From positions 9,972-73,971 of the forward strand of contig CAKVGH010000006.1 in assembly GCA_934747255.1 (NCBI GenBank): a DNA stretch of 64,000 nt, in the 5' to 3' direction. Position 1 is the first letter of the stretch; the number at the start of each line of letters is the position of its first letter. The notes under the pieces are model-generated. The model made no database searches, was not told where the DNA came from, and saw nothing but the letters and a program-made list of their open reading frames with translations. Positions 22,926 to 31,309 of the stretch are shown piece by piece. The position numbers and the translations under genes were made by a program. Origin of the DNA: an uncultured Clostridia bacterium. GTDB taxonomy: Bacteria; Bacillota; Clostridia; Christensenellales; UBA1242.

Positions 22926-24458
22926 TTACTTCTTATCTTGATAATTTTCGATAAGTTTTACAAACACCTTTGCTGTTGCAATTGTATCGTTAACTGCCCT
23001 ATGTGCGCCAATCAAACTCACACCCAAAAAATCGCAAACAGTTGACAACTTAAAATGCTTTAATTGTCCCAAATACTTTTGAGCAAGAATCATTGTATCT
23101 TGCGTTAGATTATCAATTATATAGCCAAGTGGCTTTGCGTGATAAGATATGAATGGCAAGTCAAAACTAATGTTATGAGCAACTAGTGTCGAGCCCTCAA
23201 TAAACTTGAAAAAATCAGGAAAAACTTGTTTGAAAACTGGTGCGTCTTTCACCATTTCATCAGTAATATTATTTGTAGCGGTTGCATCTTCTGGAATGTG
23301 CATTTCTGGGTTCACAAAAGTTGAAAACAACTCGGTAATTCTACCATTTACAACCTTTACCGCACCGATTTCAATAATTTTACAAGTTTGATAATTTAAT
23401 CCAGTTGTTTCTAGGTCGAACACCACAAAAGTGTTGTTTTTTAAGTACTCACTTTTTATTTCACTAGATGTGTCCAAAAAGTTAATTTGTTCCATTTGAA
23501 TATATGGTTCTGGCTTGACGATTTTGTAATGTGAACTTGCTTTTTTAAGTTGTTTTTTTGGATAGTCAAACTTACAAAGAGCAAGCGCACGAACTCTTAA
23601 ACTCAAATTACCCCTAAACTCATCAATATCAGCAATAACTAAAACTTTTTGACCATTTTCGAGATTTTTTAAGTCTTCGCCATTTTTCAAAAAACAAACT
23701 GCTTCAAGTTGCATTTCTTGGCTATGTAATGAAAATTTGTAGTACTTTGATTGTTTTTGTTCGCCGTCAACTTCCTTATTTCTAGCAAACTCGCTGTAAT
23801 CAAAAAATTCGCCAGCAACTGCAATATTTTTAGTACCACCAACCACTTGTTCTGGCAAAATTACGGTGGAATATTCAGGCATTTTGCCAAGGTATGGCTT
23901 TACAAATGAAACTTTCATATTTGTATTTTGTTCAAAATCATCTTCCATAAAATCTTGTCGTCTAAAATCTAAAATGTTGCTATTTTGATTTTGAATTTGC
24001 TCATAAGAATAATTGATTGAATTAAAACTGCAACAAGCCAAAGTGTTTTCCATTTGCAAGGCAAAATCTTCCATTTCCAACTTGCTTGGCAAACTAGAAT
24101 AGTAATATAGTTTTACATTCAAAGATTTATCAACTACTTCTATAATGGTTTTATCAACATCAAAAACTGTGTTATAAAGTTTGTTAGACATTAAAAACTT
24201 TTTTACAAGTGTTAAAATATAATCTGTTGTAATGATTTTTTGCTTAACCTTTACGCAAGTTTTACATTTTTTTTCAATATATTCATTAACTATATTATTT
24301 AATAATTCCAGTTTTTCGCCCACATAACTATCGCTAATAGGAGAACTAAAAGTCACTTGCAAAAGGTTGTCATTTGAAAGAAATTTTGCACCAAAAAACT
24401 GCAAATCACTAAATTCGCCTGAGTTTTTTGTATAGATATAATCTAAAATTTTTTCCAA
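22926..24458 (-). CDS. PolC-derived protein: N-terminal domain, OB-fold and DEDDh exonuclease, no polymerase
   Basis: The 510-residue protein matches the front half of Firmicutes PolC. The N-terminal region (about 1-220) is PolC-like. An OB-fold follows (about 235-300, KYYKFSLHSQEMQLEAVCF). A DnaQ-type proofreading exonuclease (about 341-505) has all catalytic residues: Asp348 and Glu350 in VVFDLETTGL, Asp433 in VAHNISFDLPF, His486 and Asp491 in HRAVNDT. In normal PolC (about 1430 residues) the exonuclease is embedded in a PHP domain and followed by the polymerase; here PHP and polymerase are both missing and a terminator follows the stop. It lies between rseP and nusA, exactly where polC belongs. 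It may be a split, trans-acting proofreader or a repurposed exonuclease (inference). Confidence 0.82.
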   Translation of the reverse strand: MEKILDYIYTKNSGEFSDLQFFGAKFLSNDNLLQVTFSSPISDSYVGEKLELLNNIVNEYIEKKCKTCVKVKQKIITTDYILTLVKKFLMSNKLYNTVFDVDKTIIEVVDKSLNVKLYYYSSLPSKLEMEDFALQMENTLACCSFNSINYSYEQIQNQNSNILDFRRQDFMEDDFEQNTNMKVSFVKPYLGKMPEYSTVILPEQVVGGTKNIAVAGEFFDYSEFARNKEVDGEQKQSKYYKFSLHSQEMQLEAVCFLKNGEDLKNLENGQKVLVIADIDEFRGNLSLRVRALALCKFDYPKKQLKKASSHYKIVKPEPYIQMEQINFLDTSSEIKSEYLKNNTFVVFDLETTGLNYQTCKIIEIGAVKVVNGRITELFSTFVNPEMHIPEDATATNNITDEMVKDAPVFKQVFPDFFKFIEGSTLVAHNISFDLPFISYHAKPLGYIIDNLTQDTMILAQKYLGQLKHFKLSTVCDFLGVSLIGAHRAVNDTIATAKVFVKLIENYQDKK

Positions 24459-24482
24459 ATTTTCTCCTTTGTTTAACTAAAA

Positions 24483-25802
24483 TCAAAAGCCAAATATCTT
24501 TGCTATTATTTGATAAATATCGGCGGCAAACACAAGCCCAAGTAAGACAAAAAAGCCTATGTTGTGAATCAAATTTTCCGTTTTTTGACTAAATAATGGC
24601 TTGCCTTTGATCCACTCAATAGTGGTCAAAAGCATTTTACTGCCGTCAAGTGCTGGAATTGGCAACCAGTTGAACACGGCAAGGTTAGCAGCAATTAAAG
24701 GTAAAAGCACCAAGAAATAAGATAAACTTTGACTTGATAAACTTGCAATTGTGCCTATTGTATAAATTGGTCCGCCAACTTGTGTTAGTCCTTTACCCAC
24801 AATTAGTTGACCTAATGCTTGCAAAACTTTCCACGAAAAACCAAATGTATATGGAACACATCTAACAAGTGATTCGCCAAAACTAAATCTATATGCCGTA
24901 CTGCTAACACCTATTGCTTTTGCATAGTTGCCGTCAGCGTCCTTAAAGCCTGTATCGTAATAATTAAGAACCAAATCTTTAATCTCACCGTTTCGCTTTA
25001 CTGTTAAAGTTACAGTAGATTCACTTGAACCATCTGTGATTAAAGAATTAAAAGTATTGTCTTTAATAAAATCTATGGCTACACCATTGATTTTGTAAAT
25101 TACATCATTTTTTTGTAGTTTATCATCGGTCGTACCAGCATTTGAATGTTTTGTAACTTTAACCATAGGATAAAATGTTTCTTCATTATCATTATCTGTC
25201 TTTCGTTTAACTGTTAAAGTATATTCATCATTTATACTTTCTTTTTGAGATAAAACAGATGCCAAATAATCTTTTGTAACACCTATTGAATTGTTTGAAT
25301 TTTTAATATCATCGCCGTTAACCTGCATAATGATATCTTTATCTGTAAATTCAAATGGAACGGTTGTATAACCACCTACTGAATTAACTACATACACACT
25401 ATCAATTCTAACAACATCATTAACAGAATATACTTGTGGAACATCATAACCAACACTCACAAGCATAATAAAACTAAAAATAATTGCTGATATAAAATTG
25501 AAAAAAGCACCATTAAAAAGAACAATTAGTCTTTTCCAAGGCTTTTGTTTAGTAAAAGCACCACTATTATCGCTATTATCTTCTTCGCCTTCAAAGGCAC
25601 AGTAGCCACCCAGTGGAACTAATCTAATAGAAAAAATTTCTCCACTTTTGCACTTTTTAGAAAATAGGCTTGGACCAAAACCAATCGAAAACTCGTTGAT
25701 TTTGAAGCCAAGCATTTTTCCAGCAACATAGTGACCAAATTCGTGAATTGTCACCATCATCAATAAAACTAAAAGTGCAAGTAAAATATAAAGTACTATC
25801 AA
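24483..25802 (-). CDS. rseP: RIP metalloprotease RseP (RasP, site-2 protease)
   Basis: The 439-residue intramembrane zinc protease has HEFGHY at about residue 20 in the first membrane segment and the C-terminal NWLPIPALDGSKML with the third zinc ligand Asp. One PDZ domain lies between, with a second degenerate repeat (DKDIIMQVNGDDI and KNDVIYKINGVAI). It cleaves anti-sigma factors and signal peptide remnants within the membrane. The usual neighbour dxr, between cdsA and rseP, is absent. Confidence 0.95.
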   Translation of the reverse strand: MIVLYILLALLVLLMMVTIHEFGHYVAGKMLGFKINEFSIGFGPSLFSKKCKSGEIFSIRLVPLGGYCAFEGEEDNSDNSGAFTKQKPWKRLIVLFNGAFFNFISAIIFSFIMLVSVGYDVPQVYSVNDVVRIDSVYVVNSVGGYTTVPFEFTDKDIIMQVNGDDIKNSNNSIGVTKDYLASVLSQKESINDEYTLTVKRKTDNDNEETFYPMVKVTKHSNAGTTDDKLQKNDVIYKINGVAIDFIKDNTFNSLITDGSSESTVTLTVKRNGEIKDLVLNYYDTGFKDADGNYAKAIGVSSTAYRFSFGESLVRCVPYTFGFSWKVLQALGQLIVGKGLTQVGGPIYTIGTIASLSSQSLSYFLVLLPLIAANLAVFNWLPIPALDGSKMLLTTIEWIKGKPLFSQKTENLIHNIGFFVLLGLVFAADIYQIIAKIFGF

Positions 25803-25848
25803 AATAAACTCCTTGATAAAATTATATTCAACTTTTCAAAAAATATAA

Positions 25849-26775
25849 TTAAAATATTAAAGCAAAAACAATTAAACTAAATAGTGCGTTAAAAGCTAGT
25901 CCATCGCACCTATCCATAAATCCACCGTGACCTGGGAAAATTGTACTAAAATCTTTTGTTCTTGCTGTTCGTTTTAGCCACGAAGCGAATATATCGCCTG
26001 CTTGTGAAACTACTGACGCAATTAAACTATAACCTACCATTAGCCAAATTGATAATTTTGCATCTGCAAAAATAGTTGCAAAACTGCCAACATTTAAGAA
26101 TACAAAGTACAACACAATACAGCCAATTACTGAGCCAATTAACCCACCTATTGCACCAGAAATAGTCTTGTTTGGACTAATATATGGGCAAAGTTTTTTA
26201 CCCTTAATAGTTGAGCCAACAAAGTATGCACAAACATCTGTTAACATTGTTGAAATAAACACAACTAATAGTACAAAAAAGCCAATCATACTATCACTTG
26301 ATGCTGTTAAGCCAAAATCTGTCAAGTGGTTAATGTAAAATAGTGAACTTAAAATCAAACTTGGGTATGCAAAAACCATCATAGATAGTAATGTTTTTTT
26401 AATAACATAATCACTTGGTTTTTCGTCCGCTAGCAACTCCTGTTTCTTTGCTTTTTTATCAAGCAATGTCCACAAAAATGCACCCATTGAAAATAACACA
26501 AAAAGTGCTAATTCTATAAGTAAAACATAAACAAATGATAGTTTGAAATATACTCCCAAAAGTATTGTTAAAAATACTGTTACTGGAAAAATTGTTCCAA
26601 GTGTCATATTGTTGTATCTACCACTACGATTGAACACTTTTGATACTTCTCCTGCACCGCAAACCATAATAATTGCAATCATTATATCAAAGATATAAGG
26701 ACTAACAAATCTTAATCCAAAAAAACCAGCACAGATAAGTCCAATAATACTACCCGTAATTACTCTCGTTTTCAT
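25849..26775 (-). CDS. cdsA: Phosphatidate cytidylyltransferase CdsA
   Basis: The ATG at 26775 follows AAAGGAG and lies 10 nt past the uppS stop, giving 308 residues. The longer frame overlaps uppS. CdsA makes CDP-diacylglycerol for phospholipid synthesis in the membrane. About eight hydrophobic segments are present. The C-terminal signature is clear: SPNKTISGAIGGLIGSV, SLIASVVSQAGDIFASWLKR, and DFSTIFPGHGGFMDRCDGLAFNALF (pieces quoted separately). Confidence 0.95.
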   Translation of the reverse strand: MKTRVITGSIIGLICAGFFGLRFVSPYIFDIMIAIIMVCGAGEVSKVFNRSGRYNNMTLGTIFPVTVFLTILLGVYFKLSFVYVLLIELALFVLFSMGAFLWTLLDKKAKKQELLADEKPSDYVIKKTLLSMMVFAYPSLILSSLFYINHLTDFGLTASSDSMIGFFVLLVVFISTMLTDVCAYFVGSTIKGKKLCPYISPNKTISGAIGGLIGSVIGCIVLYFVFLNVGSFATIFADAKLSIWLMVGYSLIASVVSQAGDIFASWLKRTARTKDFSTIFPGHGGFMDRCDGLAFNALFSLIVFALIF

Positions 26776-26785
26776 TTTTTCTCCT

Positions 26786-27514
26786 TTACTCTTTGATTGC
26801 TCCAAAGCGTCTGTTTCTTGACGCAAAATCAATCAAAACTTTATGTAATTCATTTTTATCAAAACTAGGCCAATATGTTTTTACAAAGCATAGTTCTGCA
26901 TAAGCCATTTGATAAAGCATAAAATTGCTTATACGCTGTTCGCCACTTGTTCTAACAACCAAATCAATTTCTTTCAAATCTTTTGAATACAATTCTTGTT
27001 CAAAATCTTTGTAAGTAACTTCTGTTTTTCCTTGTTTTAACAAGTTATTTACAGCTCGCAAAATATCAAGTCTTCCGCCATAATTTATGCACATATTTAC
27101 AATCATATTATTGCAAGACTGTGTTTCATTAACTGCGTTTTCTATCGCATTTTGCAGGTCTTGTGGCAATTTTGTTATATCACCACTAACTATAAATTTT
27201 ATACCTTTTTGTTTGTATGGAAGCAGGTCTTCATTTATATAATCTCGTAGTAATTGAAACAAAGTATCAATTTCGTCTTTTGGTCTATTCCAATTTTCCG
27301 TTGAAAAGCAAAAGAATGATACTTGCTTTATACCCAAATCATAACAATTTTGAATAGTATCTTTTACCGCAACAACACCTTGCTTATGTCCCATACTTCG
27401 TGGAAGTCCACGCTGTTTTGCCCACCTGCCGTTACCATCTATGATAAATGCAATGTGATATGGCAATTTGTTTTTATCAATTTCGTAATTCTTCTTTTTT
27501 CTAAATAAGCACAT
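26786..27514 (-). CDS. uppS: Isoprenyl (undecaprenyl) diphosphate synthase
   Basis: The 242-residue cis-prenyltransferase condenses isopentenyl diphosphate to make C55 carrier lipid for peptidoglycan. It carries HIAFIIDGNGRWAKQRGLPR, with the catalytic Asp and the diphosphate-binding Arg residues. FFCFSTENWNRPKDE, INYGGRLDIL and DLVVRTSGEQRISNFMLYQMAY complete the motifs. It is linked with cdsA in the standard order. The precursors must come from genes outside the window. Confidence 0.96.
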   Translation of the reverse strand: MCLFRKKKNYEIDKNKLPYHIAFIIDGNGRWAKQRGLPRSMGHKQGVVAVKDTIQNCYDLGIKQVSFFCFSTENWNRPKDEIDTLFQLLRDYINEDLLPYKQKGIKFIVSGDITKLPQDLQNAIENAVNETQSCNNMIVNMCINYGGRLDILRAVNNLLKQGKTEVTYKDFEQELYSKDLKEIDLVVRTSGEQRISNFMLYQMAYAELCFVKTYWPSFDKNELHKVLIDFASRNRRFGAIKE

Positions 27515-27589
27515 AAAACTCCTAACAATTTTTACTTACTAAATACTTATGTTTGTAAGGCTATCTTTTGTTATAAGTTTTAGTAAAAA

Positions 27590-28159
27590 TTAAACTTCCA
27601 TTATTTCTTTTTCTTTATCAGCAAGTAATTTATCTATTTTTTCGTTGTAACTATCAAGAATTTTTTGAACTTCCTTTTCTGCACCAGCAAGTTCATCTTC
27701 TGTGATAATATTATTCTTTTTTTGGTCTTTTAATTCGTCCATAATTTCTCTTCTTTCATTACGAAGTGAAATTCTGTTATCTTCGGCAGTCTTTTTTATA
27801 CCTTTAACAAGGTCTTTTCGTCTGTCTTCGGTAAGTTGTGGAAAAGCAAGTCTTACATTTTTTCCGTCATCGCTAACATTAACACCCAAATTGGCTTCGT
27901 TTAACGACTTAATAACTTCCTTTAACATACTTTGGTCCCAAACATTAACAAACAACATTCTTGGTTCTGGAACTGTAATATTTGCCATTTGGTTCAATGG
28001 TGTCATACTACCATAGTAATCTACCATAACTCTGTCTAATATTTTTGGATTTGCTCTGCCTGCTCTAACTACTGATAATTCGCCAGCAAAGTGGTCTATA
28101 ACCTTTTCAAGTCCAATTTTGAAAGCATCAAATGCTTCTTGTTTTGATTGATATTTCAT
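27590..28159 (-). CDS. frr: Ribosome recycling factor
   Basis: The 189-residue protein splits post-termination ribosomes with EF-G. Signatures include LSVVRAGRANPKILDRVMVDYYG, PLNQMANITVPEPRMLFV, LNEANLGVNVSDDGKNVRLAFPQLTEDRRKDLVK (pieces of the same region) and the C-terminal KEVQKILDSYNEKIDKLLADKE. Normally pyrH lies between tsf and frr; here it is missing and a 290-bp gap is left. Confidence 0.96.
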   Translation of the reverse strand: MKYQSKQEAFDAFKIGLEKVIDHFAGELSVVRAGRANPKILDRVMVDYYGSMTPLNQMANITVPEPRMLFVNVWDQSMLKEVIKSLNEANLGVNVSDDGKNVRLAFPQLTEDRRKDLVKGIKKTAEDNRISLRNERREIMDELKDQKKNNIITEDELAGAEKEVQKILDSYNEKIDKLLADKEKEIMEV

Positions 28160-28404
28160 AAAATTTCTCCCTTTTAATATAAGTAATTATATTTTATAAA
28201 AATTTGCAAAAAAAAGCAAACAAATAATATACTATTGCCTTCTAAAAATGTAGAAAAGCATAAGATTTTATGATACTAAATATTAAAAATATTTGTTAAT
28301 GATTTGTTGTCTGCAAATTTAAGTGCTTGTTAAATGAAATTTTTTTATTTATCATTTATATAAAATACTGTTGTAACTTATCTTACAGAAAAATAAATAT
28401 AAAA
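28160..28404. other. AT-rich gap between tsf and frr, at the usual place of pyrH
   Basis: About 245 bp with no ORF carrying a ribosome site and no recognisable RNA. A frr promoter must lie here, but no pair of hexamers is convincing. Confidence 0.45.
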
Positions 28405-28440
28405 ACACAAAAAACTCACTAAAATTAGTGAGTTTTAATA
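28405..28440 (-). terminator. Terminator of the rpsB-tsf operon
   Basis: AAAACTCACT (28411-28420) pairs with AGTGAGTTTT (28427-28436); the minus-strand transcript ends in a T-run 13 nt past the tsf stop. Confidence 0.88.
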
Positions 28441-28452
28441 AAGTTAAATCAA

Positions 28453-29100
28453 TTATTTTTTCATTTGGCTCATAACTTCTTCTGCAAAGTTATCGTGTCT
28501 TTTTTCAAGACCTTCGCCCATTTCGTAACGAACAAATCTTCTAACAGTGATTTTTTCGCCGATTGACAAAACTGCTTCGTTAATAATTTCTGTAATTGTC
28601 TTTGATGGGTCTTTAACAAATGGTTGTTCCATCAAGCAAATTTCGCTGTAATACTTGTTGATTTTGCCTTCAACAATTCTATCAACAACTGCTGCTGGTT
28701 TGCCTTCGTTAAGAACTTCTGCACGCATAATTTCTCTTTCTTTTTCAACATCGCGCATATCTGCTTCTTCTCTTCTAACACACTTTGGATTTTGTGCTGC
28801 GATTTGCATAGCAATGTCTTTTACAAGTGCTTTGAAAGCGTCAGAACGAGCAACAAAGTCTGTTTCACAGTTAACTTCAACTAGAACGCCGATTTTTCCG
28901 CCCATATGAATGTAACTATCAACTACGCCTTCTGCTGCAATTCTATCTGCTTTTTTAGCTGCTTTTGCAATACCTTTTTCTCTTAAATAATCAATGGCTT
29001 TATCCATATTGCCATCGCATTCTTTAAGTGCGTTTTTGCAGTCCATCATTCCTGCACCTGTTTTTTCTCTTAATTTAACAATATCTTGTGCTGTAAACAT
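28453..29100 (-). CDS. tsf: Elongation factor Ts, short form
   Basis: The 215-residue EF-Ts recycles EF-Tu-GDP. The N-terminal UBA-like domain reads VKLREKTGAGMMDCKNALKE, and the core carries the TDFVAR motif that contacts EF-Tu. The protein is shorter than the 280-295 residues of E. coli and Bacillus because the second core subdomain is reduced, a form seen in other Clostridia. It lies 20 nt after rpsB with a clear ribosome site. Confidence 0.95.
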   Translation of the reverse strand: MFTAQDIVKLREKTGAGMMDCKNALKECDGNMDKAIDYLREKGIAKAAKKADRIAAEGVVDSYIHMGGKIGVLVEVNCETDFVARSDAFKALVKDIAMQIAAQNPKCVRREEADMRDVEKEREIMRAEVLNEGKPAAVVDRIVEGKINKYYSEICLMEQPFVKDPSKTITEIINEAVLSIGEKITVRRFVRYEMGEGLEKRHDNFAEEVMSQMKK

Positions 29101-29120
29101 AAGTTATTCTCCTTTAATAA

Positions 29121-30041
29121 TTATTCAGCTTTTTTTGTCTTTCTTGTAACTTTTTTTGCAGGTTTTTCTTCTGCTACTTCTTCTGTTTTAACAACCTTTT
29201 TAGTAGCTTTTTTTGCTGGTTTTTCAGCAACTTCTGTTTTAACTTCTGCAACTGGTTCTGCCTTAACTTCTACTGCTTCTTCTGCTTTGATTCCTTCCAT
29301 AACAGTGTTCATATCAACATTTTCTTCGTCTTCTGGTTTTGAAGCCTTAACTGCTTCTTCGCCTTCTCTTGCTTCGATAATAGCATCTGCAAGAGCACCG
29401 ATGATAAGTTTTACTGAACGAATAGCATCGTCATTACCTGGAATAACAACATTTACATCGTCTGGGTCACAGTTTGTATCAATAAGACCAACAACTGGAA
29501 TACCAAGAGCCTTTGCTTCCTTAACACAGATATGTTCCTTTTTAGAGTCAACAACAACGATAACTCCTGGAAGTTTTGTCATATCCTTGATTCCGCCCAA
29601 GAACTTTTCAAGTTTTTCTTTTTCCTTTTTAAGTTCTGCAACTTCTTTCTTTGGAAGAAGGTCGAATTCGCCTGTCTTTTCCATTTGACCAAGTTTGTTA
29701 AGTCTTTCTATTCTAGAACGAATAGTTTTGAAGTTTGTCAATGTACCGCCAAGCCAACGAGAGTTGATGTAGTACATTCCGCATCTTTCTGCTTCTTCCT
29801 TAACTGCGTCTTGTGCTTGTTTTTTTGTTCCTACGAACAAAAATGTTTTGCCTTGTAATGCTTGTTCCTTAACATAAGCATAGGCACTGTCGATAAGTTC
29901 AACAGTTTGTTCAAGATTGATAACATGAATATCATTTCTTGCTGTGAAAATGTATTTTCCCATTTTAGGATTCCATTTTCTTGTTTGGTGTCCAAAATGA
30001 ACACCTGCTTCTAATAATTGTTTCATCGAAATAACTGACAT
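29121..30041 (-). CDS. rpsB: 30S ribosomal protein S2 with a Lys/Ala/Glu-rich tail
   Basis: The start at 30041 gives the canonical [19 protein letters not shown] and 306 residues. The longer frame reads through the leader. AAGGAGG lies 12 nt before the ATG, rather far. The core is normal ([23 protein letters not shown] and [14 protein letters not shown] regions, [17 protein letters not shown]). After about residue 235 there is a charged tail with several copies of a [16 protein letters not shown] pattern, longer than in most S2 proteins and probably disordered. Confidence 0.96.
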   Translation of the reverse strand: MSVISMKQLLEAGVHFGHQTRKWNPKMGKYIFTARNDIHVINLEQTVELIDSAYAYVKEQALQGKTFLFVGTKKQAQDAVKEEAERCGMYYINSRWLGGTLTNFKTIRSRIERLNKLGQMEKTGEFDLLPKKEVAELKKEKEKLEKFLGGIKDMTKLPGVIVVVDSKKEHICVKEAKALGIPVVGLIDTNCDPDDVNVVIPGNDDAIRSVKLIIGALADAIIEAREGEEAVKASKPEDEENVDMNTVMEGIKAEEAVEVKAEPVAEVKTEVAEKPAKKATKKVVKTEEVAEEKPAKKVTRKTKKAE

Positions 30042-30155
30042 AAAAAATTTTATCCTCCTTGTTTTTAAGCCTCCCAAGTGTTTTACAACTCTGATGCAAC
30101 GACCATTAAAAAATGGCAACCGCCACCAAATCTACACAAGGTGTGTATTTTGAAA
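30042..30155 (-). promoter_or_regulatory. Structured rpsB 5' leader, candidate S2 autoregulatory element
   Basis: The 110-nt leader contains a hairpin ACACCTTGTGT and a CCATT-TTTT-AATGG hairpin followed by a G/C-richer tract ahead of the ribosome site. S2 represses its own mRNA in several phyla through leader structures. Assignment here rests on position and structure only. Confidence 0.4.
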
Positions 30156-30161
30156 CAATTC

Positions 30162-30190
30162 ATTTTAACATATACAAAAAAAAATTGCAA
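30162..30190 (-). promoter_or_regulatory. Sigma-A promoter of rpsB-tsf
   Basis: Minus-strand TTGCAA (30185-30190), 17-nt spacer, TAAAAT (30162-30167). The -35 is inside the terminator hairpin of the upstream unit. Confidence 0.82.
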
Positions 30191-30212
30191 TAATTTTTTT
30201 ACAATTATTGCA
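30178..30212 (-). terminator. Terminator of the ruvX-DUF1292 unit, overlapping the rpsB -35
   Basis: TGCAATAATT (30186-30195) pairs with AATTATTGCA (30203-30212), followed on the minus strand by nine T. The T-run and left arm are shared with the rpsB promoter. Confidence 0.85.
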
Positions 30213-30248
30213 CTAAATATTAAATAATATTTCTATATTTATTGACAA

Positions 30249-30566
30249 TTACTTATCTTTGCCTTCATTGTCTGCTTCAATCATTTTTTTGTATTCATCA
30301 AAAACTTGATTTACAACTTCTTCTTCCATAACGATATTTAATGTATCGCCGTTTTCTTCGTCATCAACAAGTTCAAAAACAACTGCTTCGTCATCTTCTA
30401 CACCTTCCATTTTTGTGGCTGGTTTTAAGATTGTGTAAACAGAATTGTTTAGTGGAATAAGGGCAATTTGTTCAAATTCGATTTCCTTATCATTTTCATC
30501 GTACAACTTAATGTTTTCTGCATTTTGAGGGTCAAGCAATGCCTCGATTGGATTTTTTTCTTCCAT
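30249..30566 (-). CDS. DUF1292 family protein (YrzB-like)
   Basis: The 105-residue acidic protein has the DUF1292 pattern: IKLYDENDKEIEFEQIALIPLNNSVYTILKP, DEAVVFELVDDEENGDTLNIV (in pieces) and VVNQVFDEYKKM. Function unknown. In Firmicutes it is regularly encoded next to ruvX and downstream of alaS/ireB; here only ruvX is present, 9 nt upstream. Confidence 0.88.
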   Translation of the reverse strand: MEEKNPIEALLDPQNAENIKLYDENDKEIEFEQIALIPLNNSVYTILKPATKMEGVEDDEAVVFELVDDEENGDTLNIVMEEEVVNQVFDEYKKMIEADNEGKDK

Positions 30567-30575
30567 AAATACCTC

Positions 30576-30983
30576 CTATTTTGTATCAAGAAAAGTTTGT
30601 AATATTATACACGCTGCCACTTGGTCCAAAACCGCTTTGCGTTTTTTTCCACGAGTGTTTGTTTGGTTTAGATATTCTTCCGCTTCAACAGAAGTCAATC
30701 TTTCGTCCTGCAATATGATATTTGCCTGTACTTTTGGCTTTAAGTTGTCAGCAAAAGTTCTAGCGTAAGTACTCATATCGCTATCAGTCCCGTCCATATT
30801 TAGCGGTAACCCTATTACAACCGTGTCCACTTGATAGTCTTTGCAAAGTTTAGCAACATATTCGACATCTCGGTCCAATCCTTTTGACTGCAAAGTTTCA
30901 TAAGGACTTGCGAGTATGCCCAAAATATCGCTCATTGCAATTCCTACTCTTGCTCTGCCAAGGTCAAGACCCATTTTCTTCAT
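30576..30983 (-). CDS. ruvX: Putative pre-16S rRNA nuclease / Holliday junction resolvase-like RuvX (YqgF)
   Basis: I choose ATG at 30983 (135 residues, MKKMGLDLGRARVGIAMSD), with a GTGGAG site; the longer frame starts upstream of the predicted +1. The RNase H-like fold has catalytic Asp in GLDLG, VVIGLPLNMDGT, LQDERLTSVEAEEYL and LDQVAACIILQTFL. The family is implicated in 16S rRNA 5'-end processing. Confidence 0.93.
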   Translation of the reverse strand: MKKMGLDLGRARVGIAMSDILGILASPYETLQSKGLDRDVEYVAKLCKDYQVDTVVIGLPLNMDGTDSDMSTYARTFADNLKPKVQANIILQDERLTSVEAEEYLNQTNTRGKKRKAVLDQVAACIILQTFLDTK

Positions 30984-31000
30984 ACATTTGCTCCACTTTG

Positions 31001-31028
31001 ATTTTAGCATAATTTACCATTTTTACAA
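31001..31028 (-). promoter_or_regulatory. Promoter of ruvX
   Basis: Minus-strand TTGTAA (31023-31028), 16-nt spacer ending in TGC, and TAAAAT (31001-31006). Predicted +1 near 30994 supports the shorter ruvX start. Confidence 0.7.
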
Positions 31029-31060
31029 ACGATTTTGGGGTTAGATTTTGCAATAAAAGA

Positions 31061-31090
31061 AAAAAAGCAAGAATTAAAACTTGCTTTTTT
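31061..31090 (-). terminator. Terminator after the small membrane protein gene
   Basis: AAAAAAGCAAG (31061-31071) pairs with CTTGCTTTTTT (31080-31090), directly adjoining the stop codon of the small gene. Confidence 0.85.
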
Positions 31091-31228
31091 CTAAATATTT
31101 TCTATTTTTTCCTTAATAACTTCTTTGCCTTGTTCTATTGCTTGTTGCATTTTTTTGCTACTATGAACAGTAATTGCACCAACAATAAAGCCAAGAGCCA
31201 TACCTATAAGCAATTTATCGTCTAACAT
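31091..31228 (-). CDS. Small single-pass membrane protein (45 residues), YtxH-like
   Basis: A short ORF beginning MLDDKLLIGMALGFIVGAIT is preceded by AGGGAGG 5 nt before ATG and ends at a strong terminator. It has one glycine-containing membrane segment (about residues 6-20), then an amphipathic charged helix (KKMQQAIEQGKEVIKEKIENI region). The organisation resembles short YtxH-domain proteins. It is the kind of gene missed by length cut-offs; ribosome site and terminator argue that it is real. Confidence 0.72.
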   Translation of the reverse strand: MLDDKLLIGMALGFIVGAITVHSSKKMQQAIEQGKEVIKEKIENI

Positions 31229-31309
31229 AATTCCCTCCCTACTAATAATAGTTTGTACGAGATTTGATTGAATATTATCAAAAAAATTGGCATTATTTGG
31301 AAGTTAAAT

